64,000 nucleotides of DNA from Acridotheres tristis (GCA_037013685.1 CM072884.1:111454048-111518047); one strand, 5' to 3'; numbered from the stretch's first letter, positions 1-14,440 are shown. Notes: generated by a model not told the origin, from the letters alone. Numbers and translations: made by a program.

Positions 1-593
1 ACAAACACAGATACAGAGACACCTCCAAATCTAACCATCTTAAATGGACAAATCCCGAGTTCTGATCTTTTCAAAAGGTTCTTACAATAAAGGTAACTCT
101 TGTAGTTGTTTTATTTATACCCTGCCATTTGTGCTGTCTAATGGCGCCACATTTTAGTTTTGGGCTACCCCTTTCCCTGTCAGCCTTTCTAACCTATTGC
201 AATTCCTCACTTTAAAGGTATCCCAAAGTTCTACTTTTACTTAAGTGCACGGCTAAGTACTAGCACTTCTAAGTAGAGAAAATATTCTAAGCAATCTATT
301 TTCAAGAGCCATTATATTCTGAAAATTGACTATTAAAATACCACCTTCTTATTCATCAAGTCTGCACTCAGTGTGTGTTCAATCTTGTCTGCTGGCATAT
401 GACTGCAATTTTACTGCCTTTACTCCCACTTACCTGAAAGATTCAGCAGAGAGAAGATAAGAGAATCTGAGCTGGGTGTTGGAACAGAAAGACTCTCAGG
501 CTTCCAAGGAGCTTCACCTGTTTAAGGGGACTGAAGATGGCTCTTCTGTGCCAGACTGAGCAAGCCATAATTGGAGAAGTGTGTGTTAAAGTC

Positions 594-985
594 CTGGAAG
601 TATTTGGGTTGGAAGGACCTTAAAGATCATCTTGTTCCAAATCCCTGCCATGAGAAGGGAATCTACCATTAGATCAGGTTTCTCAGAGCCCCATAGAAAT
701 TTCAATTCCAGGAGAGGGGAGTCCACAACCTCTTGGGCAACCTGTGCCTGGACCTCACCACCCTCACAGGGAAGAATTTCTTTCCAATATCCCATCCATC
801 CCTGCCCTCTGTCAGTTTGAATCCATTCCCCCTTGTCCTGTCACTACACGTGAAAAATCCCTCTCCAGCTCTCCTGGAGCCCCTTTAGGCCCTGGAAGGG
901 GCTCTAAAGTCTTTTCTTCAGGCTGAACAGCCCCAACTTGCTCAGCTTTTCCTCACAGGAGAGGTGTCCCTCTGGTGCTGTATTT
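594..985 (-). repeat. CR1 LINE 3' fragment
   Basis: Starts with 'tttgggttggaaggaccttaaagatcat' wording and continues through 'aatccattcccccttgtcctgtcacta' and 'ggctgaacagccccaact', the antisense of a CR1 tail. Confidence 0.85.
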
Positions 986-1129
986 GTATAAGGAAAGAGC
1001 TGATTGTGTGCTCAGCCCGTGTCACTGACAGTGACACACAACTGCACAGTCTTGCTTTGCTTTCAATCCTACCACTGAAGGTGTCTGCAAAGTGCAGTGG
1101 TTTGATCAGAAGCACAGGATTGCTCCAGA

Positions 1130-1465
1130 AGAGACAGGATCACTGAATCCTTTAGTTGGAAAAGCCCTCCCAGCCCATGGAGTCCCAGCTGTGCCCCAGT
1201 CCCACCTTGTCCCCAGCCCAGAGCACTGAGTGCCACCTCCAGGTGCCACCTGCAGGGATGGGCACTCCAAAGCTCCCTGGGCAGCCCCTGCCAAGGCCTG
1301 AGCTCCCTTTCCATGGGAAAATCCTCCTAATGTGCAACTTGAACTTCCCTTGGCACAGCTTGAGGCCCTTTCCTCTTATCCTGTCACTTGTCACCTGGGA
1401 GCAGATCCTGACCCTCAGCTGGCTCCAAACTCCTTTCAGGAGGTACCACAGAGTCCAGGGGAAGA
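1130..1465 (-). repeat. CR1 LINE 3' fragment
   Basis: Antisense CR1 tail with 'gagcactgagtgccacctccag', 'tccctgggcagcccctgcc' and 'cctttcctcttatcctgtcac' blocks. It belongs to the same variant as the copy at 26835-27120. Confidence 0.85.
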
Positions 1466-4400
1466 TGTCTCCTCAGGCTGCTGGTTTTCTTAGTCAAAAT
1501 TTGATTCAAATCAAATCCAAAGAAATCAAAATGAAAATACAGATATGCCTTGAACAGCATTCCACATTCCATCAGAGCAGAACTGCTCTGTTTGGTAGAA
1601 TAATTTGAATTTTGACTGTGACTGCAAAAACTGAAGTTTCCCATCACTTGAAATTGGTACAGTGAAGTGAAACCTCTGCCTCTTGCTGGTTTTACACTCT
1701 GAATTTTTAAAGAGAAGGAACGGTTTCACCCAAACTTTCTACAAAAGAAAAAAGTCCATGTTGAAGCTGAAATCAAGAATGTTGATTTTAAATGGAAAGC
1801 TTTTGTTTCAGAAAGGTGTGTACCTTTGAATCACAGAAAGCAGGAGAGGATCACAGGAAATATGCTGTGATTATAGGCTTTGGTAGCAATAGATTTAACA
1901 AGCATGCTGGATGATGGATGACTGGCCATTTCAGACACATCAGCTAATTTGCCCAAGAAAAAATCTAAAGAGACAGTTTCCACAGCTGAACTCCCATTAG
2001 TATGCCTTCTTACCTTTTAATTAAGAAGTTAATGGCTATGGGTAGTTAATCAACAAAATACCTTTAAAGATCTGGGCCTAAGGGCCTTTGTTACAACCTA
2101 ATCTTTGTTCCTGTGGAAGAGGAATGAGTCAATGGTTCCAACAAAATCTTATCGCTGTCGTTGTCACAAAGATATCAAATATAATCTGAAAAATTGAGTC
2201 TTTTCTCAGGAGAGTTACAAGGCATGACTTATTGTACAGTGTGAGTCATCTTCCATCCTAAAAAAATACAGCCCGAAAACCAATCACCCAAATATATGTG
2301 TCAATTCTTCTGTCTGGCCAAAGAGTTTTGATGGATTTAATTCAGAGCTGTGTCCTTAACTTGGGTGTAAAGAGAGCCATCCTCAGTTTAAGCCAAACTC
2401 CCTAAACTTTTGAAAGCCTGAAGAATGTTCTGGGCTTTGACTCCTTGACTGGCTCAGCTCTGCAGAAGCCAGAGGATGTGAAGATGTGGAATATTCAGAT
2501 GTTACCTGGCGCTTACCTGTGGCAGTTCCCCTCTTAATTAGAAAGTAAGAAGACATCATAATTACCAGTTAACAATTTTCAATCTCTGTACAGGCAAAGA
2601 AGATCACAATTATAACTTGTGATGTGGAGAGATAAGAAAGTTTAAAGTACATTCATTCCCTTACTTTACTTCAGTCAGTTGGAGGAGGTTAAGGGCAAAT
2701 TCTCAGGGAGTCTCTTCCCTAAATCCTTGTTCAGATAATGGATTTAGAAAGCTCCCAGCTTCAAAAGGGCTGAGGTAACATCTCTGTCAATATCAACCTT
2801 GAGAGGACCACAGGGATCCCATCCTTTTCTCCTACTTCAGCTGCAGAGAGCTGGTTTGGCCAAAAATGAAACCCCATCCTCCAAGCACCACCCAGCAGTG
2901 CTGCTGGGATGGGGGAACTGCTGGATTATTATTTTTCTTGGTCTCTGTAACAGCAAAAAGCTGAGGTTCAGAAAAGCTTCTCTCCTATTTGTCTTTCATC
3001 TTTTAGACAGAGCAGAGCCCCCAAAACAACCTCTGATCTTTGTGTCATAGCAGTTCCAAATTTTGCCAGACATTTTACAGGAAAGAAACATAATCAAGTT
3101 GAGACATCCAAACCCTTTCTTTGCACTTACTCCAGAAACCTTTTTATTGCTGTGTTGACAGTAATTACACGTAACATATTCCAGTAAAAGGAAACTAAAG
3201 TCACCAGGTTAAGTGATGCATGGTTAGTGGTTGCCAAAAGAGGAAACAAATGTGAACTCACTTCATCTCTGCTCTTCTCTTATGCAAATGCATTTTGGGA
3301 TTCCTCACTTGCTCAGAGGGCACAAAAATGCCTCTGCTGTGTAGGATGGGCAGGGAGAGGACATGGAGCATGACAGGGCAGTTTGCTGGAGAGGGAAAAT
3401 CCTTATCAATGTAAGGACTTACATATAAGAGGGTCAGTGAACAACAGAAGTTGTCACTATTGCTAAATCCCTTCTTTAAAAAATATTTATTGACTGAAAA
3501 ATGAAGTTTTGCAGTTCTCAGCCTCAGCTGCTGGGGCCTTTTTTCCCTTGCATGCCTGATTTTTGAACAGAGCCAGTTACAATTAATGTTATATACAAGG
3601 TTGGCTGGAGGTGGGAAGCATGAAATGGGTTTGCTGCTTCAAGAGGCCCTATCTAGGTTTATTTTCTACATTCAGTTTATTCACAAAGTGGAATCTCTTC
3701 CAGTTAGCAAGCTAAAGATATTTACTCAACATTCAGAAATTGAGCCAGTCAAGGGAAAGGTGAGCTCAGCACTTTTTAATTTCTGAGCTGTGAAGTGCAA
3801 CAACAGACTGAGACACATTGGGCTGCCTTGCAGAAATACCCATTTAGCAACGGGCATAGTCAGAGACCCAAAACCAGGCACTTTAGCACAGCTGTTCTGT
3901 CCCACTGAGTTAAATCTCTCCTTTTAGCAATGGTTGGTTTGCTGAGAGGACTCTGAGGCATGGAAAGGAAAGGAGACATAAAATATGCTACCAAAAAAAA
4001 ATGATCCTGTTCAGCATCTTAAGACCTAGGAGGATGAATAGGTGCAGCTAATTTGGCAGAATATTTTTTAATGATAGTCTTTGTAATTTTTTTTATGTTA
4101 AAAATTATAAAATGGAGGTGGAAATAAATGCAACTCCCTGCTGACTGATGGAAAAGGATGACCCCTCACTTTTAACAGAAATAGATGCTTAGTTCCCTTT
4201 CCTTCATCTTTCTTCTACAATGTCTTTGTTACCAATAATAACACCTCATTTAGCTATTTCCTATGGGCTTATGGTGACATTTCAGTTTAATGGTTGATGA
4301 CTTTTCTGAGGCCCTTGCCCACCTTCTATACTTGCTAGAAAGTGCTCTCTCTGAACAAGTCTCTTTATCTGAGGTATTATTAAGTGAAGGTTCCTGCAAA

Positions 4401-5634
4401 GGTCAGCACAACTCTAAAATAGATCCACATTCAGAAAAGAGAAGTGGTTCTCTGTCCTGGCTCACTGTGGTGCCCTTTTATTCGGAGTTTTCCATGGTGG
4501 TATTTCCAAAGCAGCATCAGAAGCTGAGTTTGGAAGGTCTGGGCTCTCAGGAGCCTTTCTGCAGACCATTAAAGGAAAGTTTCCCTTGAGGTAATTTCAG
4601 GACATAACAGACCATCCTGATTTGTGCCCTGCCAGAGCATCTCCCACTCCCTCCCCCTCCTTCTCCTTTAAATTTCTACTCAGGTGAGGGAAAGAAAAGA
4701 TCCCAAACCTATTTTTTGGTCATTGTGGATACACCCCTAAGGGCTGACACAGAAACCTTTCTCCTAAAAGATGAAAGTCTTCTATGGATGGCACTGGAGG
4801 AGAGTGAGAACAAGGCCAAGCTGTGGGATCCCCCATCTCCAACCTCCCAGGCTTCATGTCTGGCACTGTGCTGCTTCTACAGCTTTTTTCTACTGATGTT
4901 ACCTCTTTAAAATGCAACTGAGGTCATGTGGAGCTTGTTTAACACTTGCTGCTGCACAGAAATTAAAAATAGCTGCACTGTGTTACCTGGGACTAGGAAA
5001 AAAGCACAGTGAGGTTTAATGCATTCTTGGGTAGCTGGTTTGTGCCTCTGCACCTCGAGTGCCCTGAAGCACAAAGAGGTCCAACATTTACACCAGGATC
5101 TGGCCAGAACAAAAGTCCAGTCAGTGCTCCCTCAAATGACCAGAAATAAAATAATTTTGACTCAATTAGAAGCAGTTCAGGCCCTACAGTGTCCTTGGCA
5201 GTGTGATGGATCACTGGCTATGAGCCTAATGGACAAACTAGCTCTGATCTCAGCTATAAAAAACAGGAGTAGTCCTGGATTTACATTTTTTTTCATGCTT
5301 TTTATTTGTATGAATAATAAGTAGGTTCATTTATATAAATTACTCGAAGGAGTTGGTGAAGGTCAGAGGAATCTAATCCCAGGTTCTCTTAAATATTTAG
5401 TTTATAGTCTCTTTGTATTTAAAGTTTCAGAAGCTGAAACTTTAATGATGTTATGCAACTGTAAACAGATTAGTTCACCTGATATTGAGAAAGGCAAGGG
5501 TGTTAAATAACATAGCTCTTACCCAGGAAAGACCAAAAACCTGCTAGCTTATTTTACAGAGGGCATTGCCATTTTGATGAGCATGTATCTACCTTGTTTC
5601 ATGTTTCAGAGCAATTCAATGGAATTCAAAACTA

Positions 5635-5697
5635 TTCATAGAATCAAAGAATAATTTAGGGCAAAAAGGGATTTCTGGAGATCATCAGGTTCCCTGG
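5635..5697 (-). repeat. Short CR1-like end fragment
   Basis: 'catagaatcaaagaataatttagg' followed by 'agatcatcaggttcc' is a diverged CR1 3' terminus. Confidence 0.4.
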
Positions 5698-6983
5698 CTC
5701 AGTGGAATAGCAATGGAATACTGAATGCAAGTAAGGAAACAGTTCAAACCCTTGACATAAATTTCTGGACACCATGTACAAGGGACTCTGACCTTAAAGT
5801 GGATTGGTTTTGTTTGTGTGTGTGCATTAATTAATCAATAAAGCATTGTTATGGTGCCAGGTGGCATTAGGTGTGTGACTGTATTCTTATACAAATTTCA
5901 GATGAGTAAAAAAGGCTTTTGTGTGAACTCAGTGTAGTTCCAACCTCTAGCAGGAGATTTCAGCAGCCCTAACACACACTCACAGCACTCCTGCTGCCAT
6001 GTGGTCAGGAGCTGTTCCTTGGCTGGAGAACTTTGGAGTTGCTTTGAAGTATGCCCAGGTTTTTGGGAGGCAGAAAACCTTCAAATCCAGGGCCTGAGGG
6101 CAAGGGCTGCCCCTTGCTGGATCTGTCCTACCCTGGTGCAGGAGGAAAACCCTGCCAGTCCTGTTCTAGCCAGTATGGGTGCCACAGGATCTTTAATGAT
6201 ATCTGAAGCTTTACTGCCTAATGGGATTTTCTGTTGTTGTTTGTTCTGGAGAGCTCAGTTTGATGAGCACTGATAGGGCAAAGACTGAGAAGTAGGTGAA
6301 TGCCCACTGCATACACATCCCCACTAATACCTCATTAAGCAGGATGGTTAATGACACTCTCAGTGCTGCATCTGTAAACAGTTTGCTTCTTATCTGCTTA
6401 GGCCACATTTAAATCCAGGATGAAAAAGCAGTGACAAGTACAGTCACTAACCTGTGCAATACGTGGTGTTCAGTGGGAAAAGGCTCATAATTAGTGTAAA
6501 ACTGGGGGAACTGGCTCTCAGGAGAGCTCTTGGCAGAACAGGCCAGTATATGGTCTCAGTCTTCTTCAAAGTGGTGTCTTTCAAGAAGACAATTTCAAAT
6601 GAACGAGCTTTGGTTTACAAAAGCAGAGCTGCCACGAGAGGCAGCCTCTTGCTATTGCTGAAATGTGTCCTTCCCTCCCTGTCCATGTTCTCCTTCCTCT
6701 CTCACTGCTGCAGTGCTCTGGGCTGTGACCAAGACTATTGCCAGAATATGTTTCTTGCTGCTTTCTATTAATGTCAAACAAAGAAATGTGCAAGTACATA
6801 AACACCCCAACAAAAGTCCATTTCCATATTAGATGTTTATTCCCCCTCTTCAATGACACACATTTTTAATTTAAAGGAGGATGTGACTGATGCCTGGAGA
6901 ACAAAGGAACCACTGTGTCCTTTTGAGGTTTTGTGTTATAAATTATCTTTGCCATAAAGTAAATTAAAATTGTACTGTTCCAG

Positions 6984-7312
6984 GACCTGAAGGGAGCTTA
7001 CAGGAAAGATGGAGAGAGATTATTTACAAAGCCCTGGAGTGACAGGACAGAGGGAAGTGGCTTCAAACTCACGGAGAGTAGGTTTAGATTGGATATTAGG
7101 AAAAAAATCTTTACTGTGAGGGTGGTAAGGCCACAGGATGGACAGTGAAGCTGTGGCTGCCCCTGTATCCCTGGCAGTGTCCAAGGCCAGGTTGGACACT
7201 GGGGCTGGAGCAGCCTGGGACAGTGGAAGTTGTGCCATGGCAAGGGGGTGGCACTGGATGAACTTTAAGGTCCCTTCCAACACAAAGCAGTCTGTGATTC
7301 TGTGGTTCCATT
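6984..7312 (+). repeat. CR1 LINE 3' fragment
   Basis: Sense CR1 tail: 'ggtttagattggatattaggaaaaa', 'gtccaaggccaggttggacact' and a terminus 'tctgtgattctgtggttcc'. Confidence 0.87.
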
Positions 7313-8904
7313 GGGAATCATCATGCCCTGCACACTGAAATGCCACTTCTAAATCAGGGGCTGGAATCATTAACTGGCTAATGAAATTGAAAGCATGATA
7401 ATAGATTTATTACTTAAATTGCTGATTATGCCAATTGACCTTTTACTTAGGTCTTTAGGCCTTCATAAAATCGTCTTGCTTCCTGACAGGGAAAAAAAAA
7501 GCAACAACCCTGTGCTATCAAATCTGTTCACTTGACAGGTATGGCTGAGAAGCAGAAAACAACAAACGGAGCAAACTGAATTCAGTGAACTCTTACCTAT
7601 GGAGTCTCCAGCACAGCCTCAACTCAGGCAGCGTGGGCTGAACACTCAGCTCTCTGCACCTGCAGCAGGAGAAGCACAGCCTGGCACTTCCATGGAAATT
7701 GTTGCAATTACAGCCTGTTTAGGTGATGTTTTTAATTGCCTTGGTTGCTGACCCACGAGTGTGTCTGAAGGCAGTGTATCCCTGGAAGGCAAACACAGAA
7801 CATGAGAGGTGCTGTGCCGTGTCACTCACTTGCCCGTGGTGAATTTTTCATCATTAAGCAGCAACAAGAGGGCACAAAGGACACAGGTGCTGCTTGGCAA
7901 ATGCTGCTCCTTGGCAAAATTGACAAACACAAGCCAAGGAGTGGTTTAAGTATTGTAATGTGGGTAACCGTAGCTAGTGGCTGTCCTTACAGTTTCCATT
8001 TCAAAGCAGCATCAGTGCCTTCATAATTCTCTGACATTAATTATATCCACCTCTGCCCTACCAAAAGGGATTAGCAGCTGGAATCAAGAAAACCAAGGCT
8101 TTGTCACTTATTAGCTGTAAGCTGCTGAGTGTGGCAATACAGCAAAAGAAAGAAAAGCTCCCTGTTTTTGTGGATGGTCTTCCCAATATGTGTTAGAAAG
8201 TCTTCATTAATTATTTCTGATTGGGTTCATTGAAATAATTGAATCGCATCTGCAATGCAGGGCAGAATTTGTCAGCAGCCTGGCCAGAGAGGGAAAAGGA
8301 TATAGATTTCCTTCTTTATTTCTTCTGCAGTGCCATGTGGCTGCTCACAGAGCTTGACAGCCAGCTGAGGAGTCAAGGCACCTGCTCTGAGGCATTTGGG
8401 CTCCTGATTAAACAAGTAAAGCTCTGAGAGTCGACAACAAATTGAGTGCAGAGAGGGAGAAAAGAAGCATCTGCAAAGAAGGGTGAGAAAGAAAACTTTC
8501 TGGAGGGAAATAAAACATCTTTGGCAGTAGTGCTGCATAGTTCAGCAGTGGCTTTGTCGCAGCAGGAAAGGAGTTGAAGTGAAAAGGTTTCTGAACACTG
8601 AAGCAATTTTCTTTGGATATCTGCTTAGGAGCAGCACCACAGGGTGACAGGGCTGAGTGGCCTCTGCATTGGTACACACAGGTGGCTCAGTGAACACACA
8701 GTGATGAAGGCAAAAGGCTCATCTCCCTCTTCCCTGTATGACCACTGGGTCCACTGTTATATGGCAAAGGGAGCTTTGTCCCCTGAAGAAAAGACCAAAA
8801 GCCCAGCCTGTCCCTCTGGTAGAGGATGTTCCCACCTGTGCCCTGCGAGTGATGCTGTGGTTGTTTCAGTAGGAGCCCCTGTGTCAGGGAGACCAAGTAC
8901 CACA

Positions 8905-9260
8905 AACAGAATCCCACAGAACATCATTTAGGTTGGATAAAGCCTCTAAGATCAGAATCCAGCCTTTACACCATCATCTCAACCTGTCCACAGGACTGAG
9001 TGCCACGTCCAGTCATTTCTAGAACACCTCCGGGGATGGTGATTTTTTCCCTCCCTGGGCAGCCCATTCCAGTGCTTCACCACCCTTTCCTTGAAGAAAT
9101 TCTTCCTGATGCCCAGCCTGAATCTCCCCTGGCACAGCCTTAGGTCATTTCCTGTTGTCCTGTTGTCTGGGAGAAGGGACCAGCCCCAAATTGCTACAAC
9201 CTCCTGTCAGGGAGTTGTAGAGGGTGATGCTGTGCCTCACTGCCTGGTGGAAGGATTGCA
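8905..9260 (-). repeat. CR1 LINE 3' fragment
   Basis: Antisense CR1 tail: 'catttaggttggataaagcct', 'ctccctgggcagcccattcc', 'cttgaagaaattcttcctgat' and 'gggagttgtagagggtgatg'. Confidence 0.87.
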
Positions 9261-10302
9261 CTTCAGTCTGGAAGTAATTCTGTCCCAGAATGGATAGGGG
9301 TTACTCATCATAATGTGCAACCAGTGGAAGCTACAAAAGGTGCATTAACCACTTAGTCTGTGTTGTCTGTAAAAACAGCTTTTGTATCTGTCCCCAAAAT
9401 AATCTTTTTACAGACTGAGTAATTCCTACAGCCCTTTGCTGAGAAGCAGAGCTTTTCTGCAGCTCACCAAAGGTCTGGCAGCAGCACATGGGGTCCAGGT
9501 CTCACCAGGCAAGCACCAGAAGCCCAGGTGACCACACAGGTCCAGAGGGACAGGCAGGTGCAAGGTCCAGGCAGCCCAGGAGGGGCTGGGCAGGGAATCC
9601 AAGCTCCCTGCCAGGGACTGAGCAGAAGCCCTGGCTGAGAATTCTCACTGCTCTTTCTCCCAGCTGTTCTCACAGCAGTGTGAGGGAAGGTTACACAGCA
9701 TCACCTCAAACACTGGCAGCAAACCCTTGGATGTGCAGGATGGAATTCCCTGCAGAGGAGGATTACAGGGAAAGGTGGCTCCAGAGGCTGCTGGCATTCC
9801 CAGGGCCCTGAGGAGCTGCACTGAAGGCTCTCAAAATTGCATTTACAGCAGCTAAGTCCTTTCAGCAGGTCCCCCAAGACGTCTCAGGTATCAGCTCAGA
9901 GCACTGGAAATATGTGTGTGTACCACAGCCACTTTCTCCTTTACTTTGCACTTTCCAACTTGCACCTCTCAATGTTCCATCCTCATTAGCACCTGCCACT
10001 TGTAAACATATTTAATACACTCAGCTAACCTTTAAACATTATGAAGAGAAGGAAAATATGAAAGCCTTGGAAAGAATACATGTATTTGTAACTCTGCATG
10101 GTCCTATTGCATAAGAGAGGTATTTTAGTTTTAAAAATAGACTCAACCCCACTGAGATCAGCAAAGGTTTTGCATGAGCAAAGGCAACAGAATTTTGACT
10201 TGTCATTTAATATGAAGTTCTAAAATGTCTTCAAATTTGGTTGCACAACAGAATATAGAATATCATAATTCTTTTCAGGATCTCTAGGGAAAGGTAATAA
10301 TG

Positions 10303-10480
10303 AAATCATAGAAGTTTGGAATAGACCTTAAAGATCACATCTTTCCACCCCCTGCCATGGGCAGGAACAAATTCCATTATCCCAGGTTGCTCCAAGCTCC
10401 ATCCAACCTGGCCTTGGACACTTCCAGGGATCCAGGGGCAGCCACAGCTTTTCTGGGCACCCTGTGCCAGTGTTTTGCAC
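10303..10480 (-). repeat. CR1 LINE 3' fragment
   Basis: Antisense CR1 terminus starting 'aaatcatagaagtttggaat' and ending within 'gggcaccctgtgccagtg'. Confidence 0.85.
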
Positions 10481-10759
10481 GGTTTGAATGTCTAACTGCT
10501 TTATACTGGAAAACATCACAACATAATGCTAATTTTCAAGCAGGAATTGTTTCCCCAACACGATTCCAGTGTGGATCACCAGTTGTCAGGAAGATCAGGC
10601 TTCTCCACAGGTGCTGCAACATGCAAAAGGCAAAGCCAAAGGGAGCAGTGTTCATCAAGGGGCCGTCTATCAGTAGGGTGACACATAAATGAAACCCTGT
10701 GGCATGGAATAATCCCAGCATCTGGCAGATTGTAGGTCCAGGTGAATCCTTCCTCTGCA

Positions 10760-10953
10760 GGGGAAGGGGAGGGGAGGGGAAGGAAGGGGAAGGGGAAGGG
10801 GAAGGGGAAAGGAAAGGAAAAGGAAAAGGAAAAGGAAAAGGAAAAGGAAAAGGAAAAGGAAAAGGAAAAGGAAAAGGAAAAGGAAAAGGAAAAGGAAAAG
10901 GAAAAGGAAAAGGAAAAGGAAAAGGAAAAGGAAAAGGAAAAGGAAAAGGAAAA
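10760..10953. repeat. (AAAAGG)n hexanucleotide / purine tract
   Basis: A purine-only tract of nearly 200 bp begins as GGGGAA-type units and settles into about 24 regular AAAAGG units. Translated either way it gives K-G-K-E or F-P-F-L runs that make long but meaningless open frames. Confidence 0.95.
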
Positions 10954-13900
10954 TCCATCCTGGCATCCTGACTGGAAGAGTGTCAGCTGTGGGGCAGCAG
11001 GGCTGAGTCACAACCTCCTTCATGCTTGCACAGGAGGTGTGAAATGGGCACTGTTTGCTGTCGAGAGAGCCAGGGTGCAGGAAAACACAGCCCAAGTAAG
11101 ACCTGAGCCCACAGCTTGAGTATCTGCTGGGAAGGGCACTGGGATTACGGGAATCAGTAGCACAGATGATGTGATCCAAGGCTGGAGCAGTCCCTGAGCC
11201 CATTTGATGGAAAGCTAATGAGTGGGAGGCAGGGCTGAGATGGATCTGGTTGACTTCTCTAATAAAAACCTCTCAGTATTGTTTTGCCTCAATTTTGGCA
11301 TTCTTCCCCCAAAATAAAACCAAACAGAGCATTGTGCTGGAACGACTTTTTTTTAAAAGCACTTGGTGTAAGCCTCATTTGAGGGAGTGATCATAGCACA
11401 GGAGAAAAATAAACAATATAAATTCTGTGTGACACAAGCTCTGCTATCAGAGCTAAATGCCAAATGATGCTGGAAGCTCCCAAACATTGATTCTCTGAGC
11501 TGGAAAGGAGTTGCAGTATTCTCTGAGCCTGCAAATATGCATCATTTAAATAACTATCTGTGCTAATCTAGTATAGATAATCCACAGGATTATTCCCATT
11601 ATTTCCAGGAAAATGGGAAGGAGTTGATACCAACCTGCACCTCTCAAAAAACAAAGATCAGAGTGAGAAATGCATAAGAGAAAACTGAATTCAGAAGGGC
11701 AGAAATCTCACACAGAGTTCCAAACTGCAGCAATGTAGAACATTCCTGTCAAATTCCACCTTCACAACAACGTGGAGAACTTTCCTGCTGGCTGAGGAGG
11801 TTTGGTGCAGACATATTAATGCAGATCTGGTTTGGCTTCCATTTCTTTCTCTTTTTTTCCCCACCAGCAGTTCAGGAAGGACAGCTGAGGTGTGGACAGT
11901 GTCCTCCTGAAGTCCTGGTGTATGGGATGATGGGAATACACAGCCACCAGTGTGTGCTTGATTGGATCAACTGGTATTGCTGGAAATATCAGGCAAACCT
12001 TCAGGTATGCAAGCCCTTATTCAGGTCTGAAATAGAAGCAGCAATTTCCAGAGCTAAATACAAGCTGAGAACAAATGCTCAGATGTTAATTAGGTATGTA
12101 TCAATTAGACCTTTGTTTAAAGGAAATGTATTTGGGAGCTGCAGAGAAGAAAGGATGGGGAAGAGGGCGGAAAATGAGAGACAGAGAAAGTTAAACTTAA
12201 ATGAAACTGCTTGTCACCTGGGGGGAGGAAGAGGCAGGTAGTTTATAGCCTGGGGAACAAGAGTCAATCGTGGTGAGTGGGAGGAGAGTAATCATAAAAG
12301 TTACATCTGCAGAGTGCATGCTCCTCCAGATCAAGTGGCTTTATGAATTTCAATGCTCAGCCTCATCTTTAGGAGGGGTTTTGGAGGATGTTGGGAAGAA
12401 AAGTACTGAGATGCCAAAGGTTTTTGGGGAGCTGTGCTCTCCCCTTGGCACAGCTGGGTTAGGTTTAATTACAGCATGAAAATATGAGTCCATATTGGTA
12501 TGATATTGGATATATTGATATTTGGTCTATCCTGATTGCTTAATTTTACTTACACAGTTACCATGAGGCCACTGGATTAGTTTTATGATGCTGTTGGGAA
12601 TGTGGGTGTGGGATTTAGAGAAACTCAGAGAGAGGAAGAGTTGGGGGTGGGCCTCATTTCCCCACTTTAGATGGGGAAGATCTGCTTGGGTGGAGAGCAA
12701 GGGATGAGAAAATGAGTTCTCTCTGACATTTTAAGGAGTGCTAGAGCCCATATTCCAGTTTTCCATGAAAACTGCTGGGGAATTTGATAGGAAGCTGTGT
12801 TTTTCCTGCCTCATGCAGGATCCTTTTGAGGAAAGGGATGGTGAGCCCTGTAATTGAAGAGCTATTCCCATCTATGTCACTGGGAGGCCCAAATCCTCAA
12901 AAATGCTGCATTTTAGGTTAGCAGCACCACATATCGTACACTCTACTAAATAAATATTGAAAATAGAGGCTCTGTTCAATCAGATCAGTAAGAAACCAAA
13001 TGTTCAGTCAATATTGTGAGTACTCTTCTATAAGCGTTCATCTGTTGTTTCCACTCAGCCCACACAAGCCTGAGGTGCATTTTGTTGAAACAAGAAACCT
13101 CCCTGTGAAGCCAAGTGTTATTTTTAAGTGGCTTTGTATTAAAGGTAGACTGAATTTTCTGTGAAATACAAAACTGGTGAGACGAGTTTAGGAAACCTTA
13201 CCGTGGCATGAAGTACTGTTTATCTTCAATGCATTTTTTTCCCATGTATACAAGCACGGAATTCAAATTAGAACATTTTGTAAGGAAACATGGAAGGGTT
13301 TTATATTATCAAACTGTGCACAGTCTGTGAGCTGTAAAACGCTGGATACTTCTAGATTACTAAAATGTCCCTCAAGTCATAATTATAAATCAATATGCAT
13401 GCATACAAAAGATTGGTGTCTCTATAAAGTGCCTGAAATTCAATATTTTTAGTCTACTGTGCCTTCTGAAAGTGCCTGTATATTTTATATTCCCTACGAG
13501 CTGAAAATGGTCTCTGTATTTTATATATTGTTATTTGTGGAGCTCTGTTTGCAAACATAAGTAACAGCTAGTACTGGAGATGATATACAGGCTGTACAAC
13601 ACGCCCAAAGAAAACACATCTGGAAGGAAATAAATGCCCCCGAGCATAAACCCCAAGGACACGATGAGAATTTTTTAACCTCATGCCAACGCTGTTAGGA
13701 GTGTTCCATAGCTGTGTGGGATGCATTCTTTTAGCTGGCAGGGAGGGAGAAGAGCTCCAGACTCTGGTTAATGTGCACGTTTCCATGGCTGTGGGACCTG
13801 TTTGTGCAAAAAGCTTTGTTTGAGTCGGTGAGAGGCACAATCAGGGGCGTGTTAATTCCTCCTGCTGCTGTGGGATGTTCACAGGCATTTTCCTGCTGGT

Positions 13901-14067
13901 GCCTGAGGTGAGCAGGGCACCTTGGAGCACTGTTCCAGCTGCCAGGCAGGATGCACAGCTGGAGGGTGACCTGTCAGGGCTGTCCCTGATGTCTGACTGG
14001 GACAGCTTGGAGCTGGCAGCAGGGAAGGGGCTCCCATGTGGTTCCCAGGTTTGGAGCCTTATTTAGA

Positions 14068-14440
14068 ATCCTGAAATGGTTTGGGTTTGAAAGGACCTTA
14101 AAGATCATCCAGTGTCACTCCTGCCATGGGCAGGGACACCTTCCACTGTCCCTGGTGGCTCCAAGCCCCATCCAACCTGGCCTTGGACATTCCAGGGATT
14201 CAGGGGCAGCCACAGCTGCTCTGGGAAACCTGCTCCAAGTGCCTCACCATCCTCATGGGGAAGAATTCCTTCCCAATATCCCATCTAACCCTGCTGTCAG
14301 TTTAAATCCGTTCCCCCTTGTCCTGTCACTACAATTCCTGATGGAGCAGATTCCCTTCCCAGATTCCTTGTAGCCCCTCTTCAGGTACTGGAAAGCTGCT
14401 ATGAAGTCTCCAACCTTCTCTTCTCAGACTGTTCATTCAT
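14068..14440 (-). repeat. CR1 LINE 3' fragment
   Basis: Antisense CR1 tail: 'tttgggtttgaaaggaccttaa', 'catccaacctggccttggac', 'gttcccccttgtcctgtcac' and 'cttctcttctcagactg'. Confidence 0.87.

Noticed and set aside
10536..11203. Long frames across the purine tract (F-P-F-P or K-G-K-E runs)
   Set aside because: Simple-repeat translation in several frames on both strands.
11819..12241. 140-codon plus-strand frame with an R-C-G-Q-C-P segment that hinted at a zinc ribbon
   Set aside because: Only one Cys pair is present, there are no flanking exon signals in phase, and the rest is ordinary AT-rich sequence. Probably chance.
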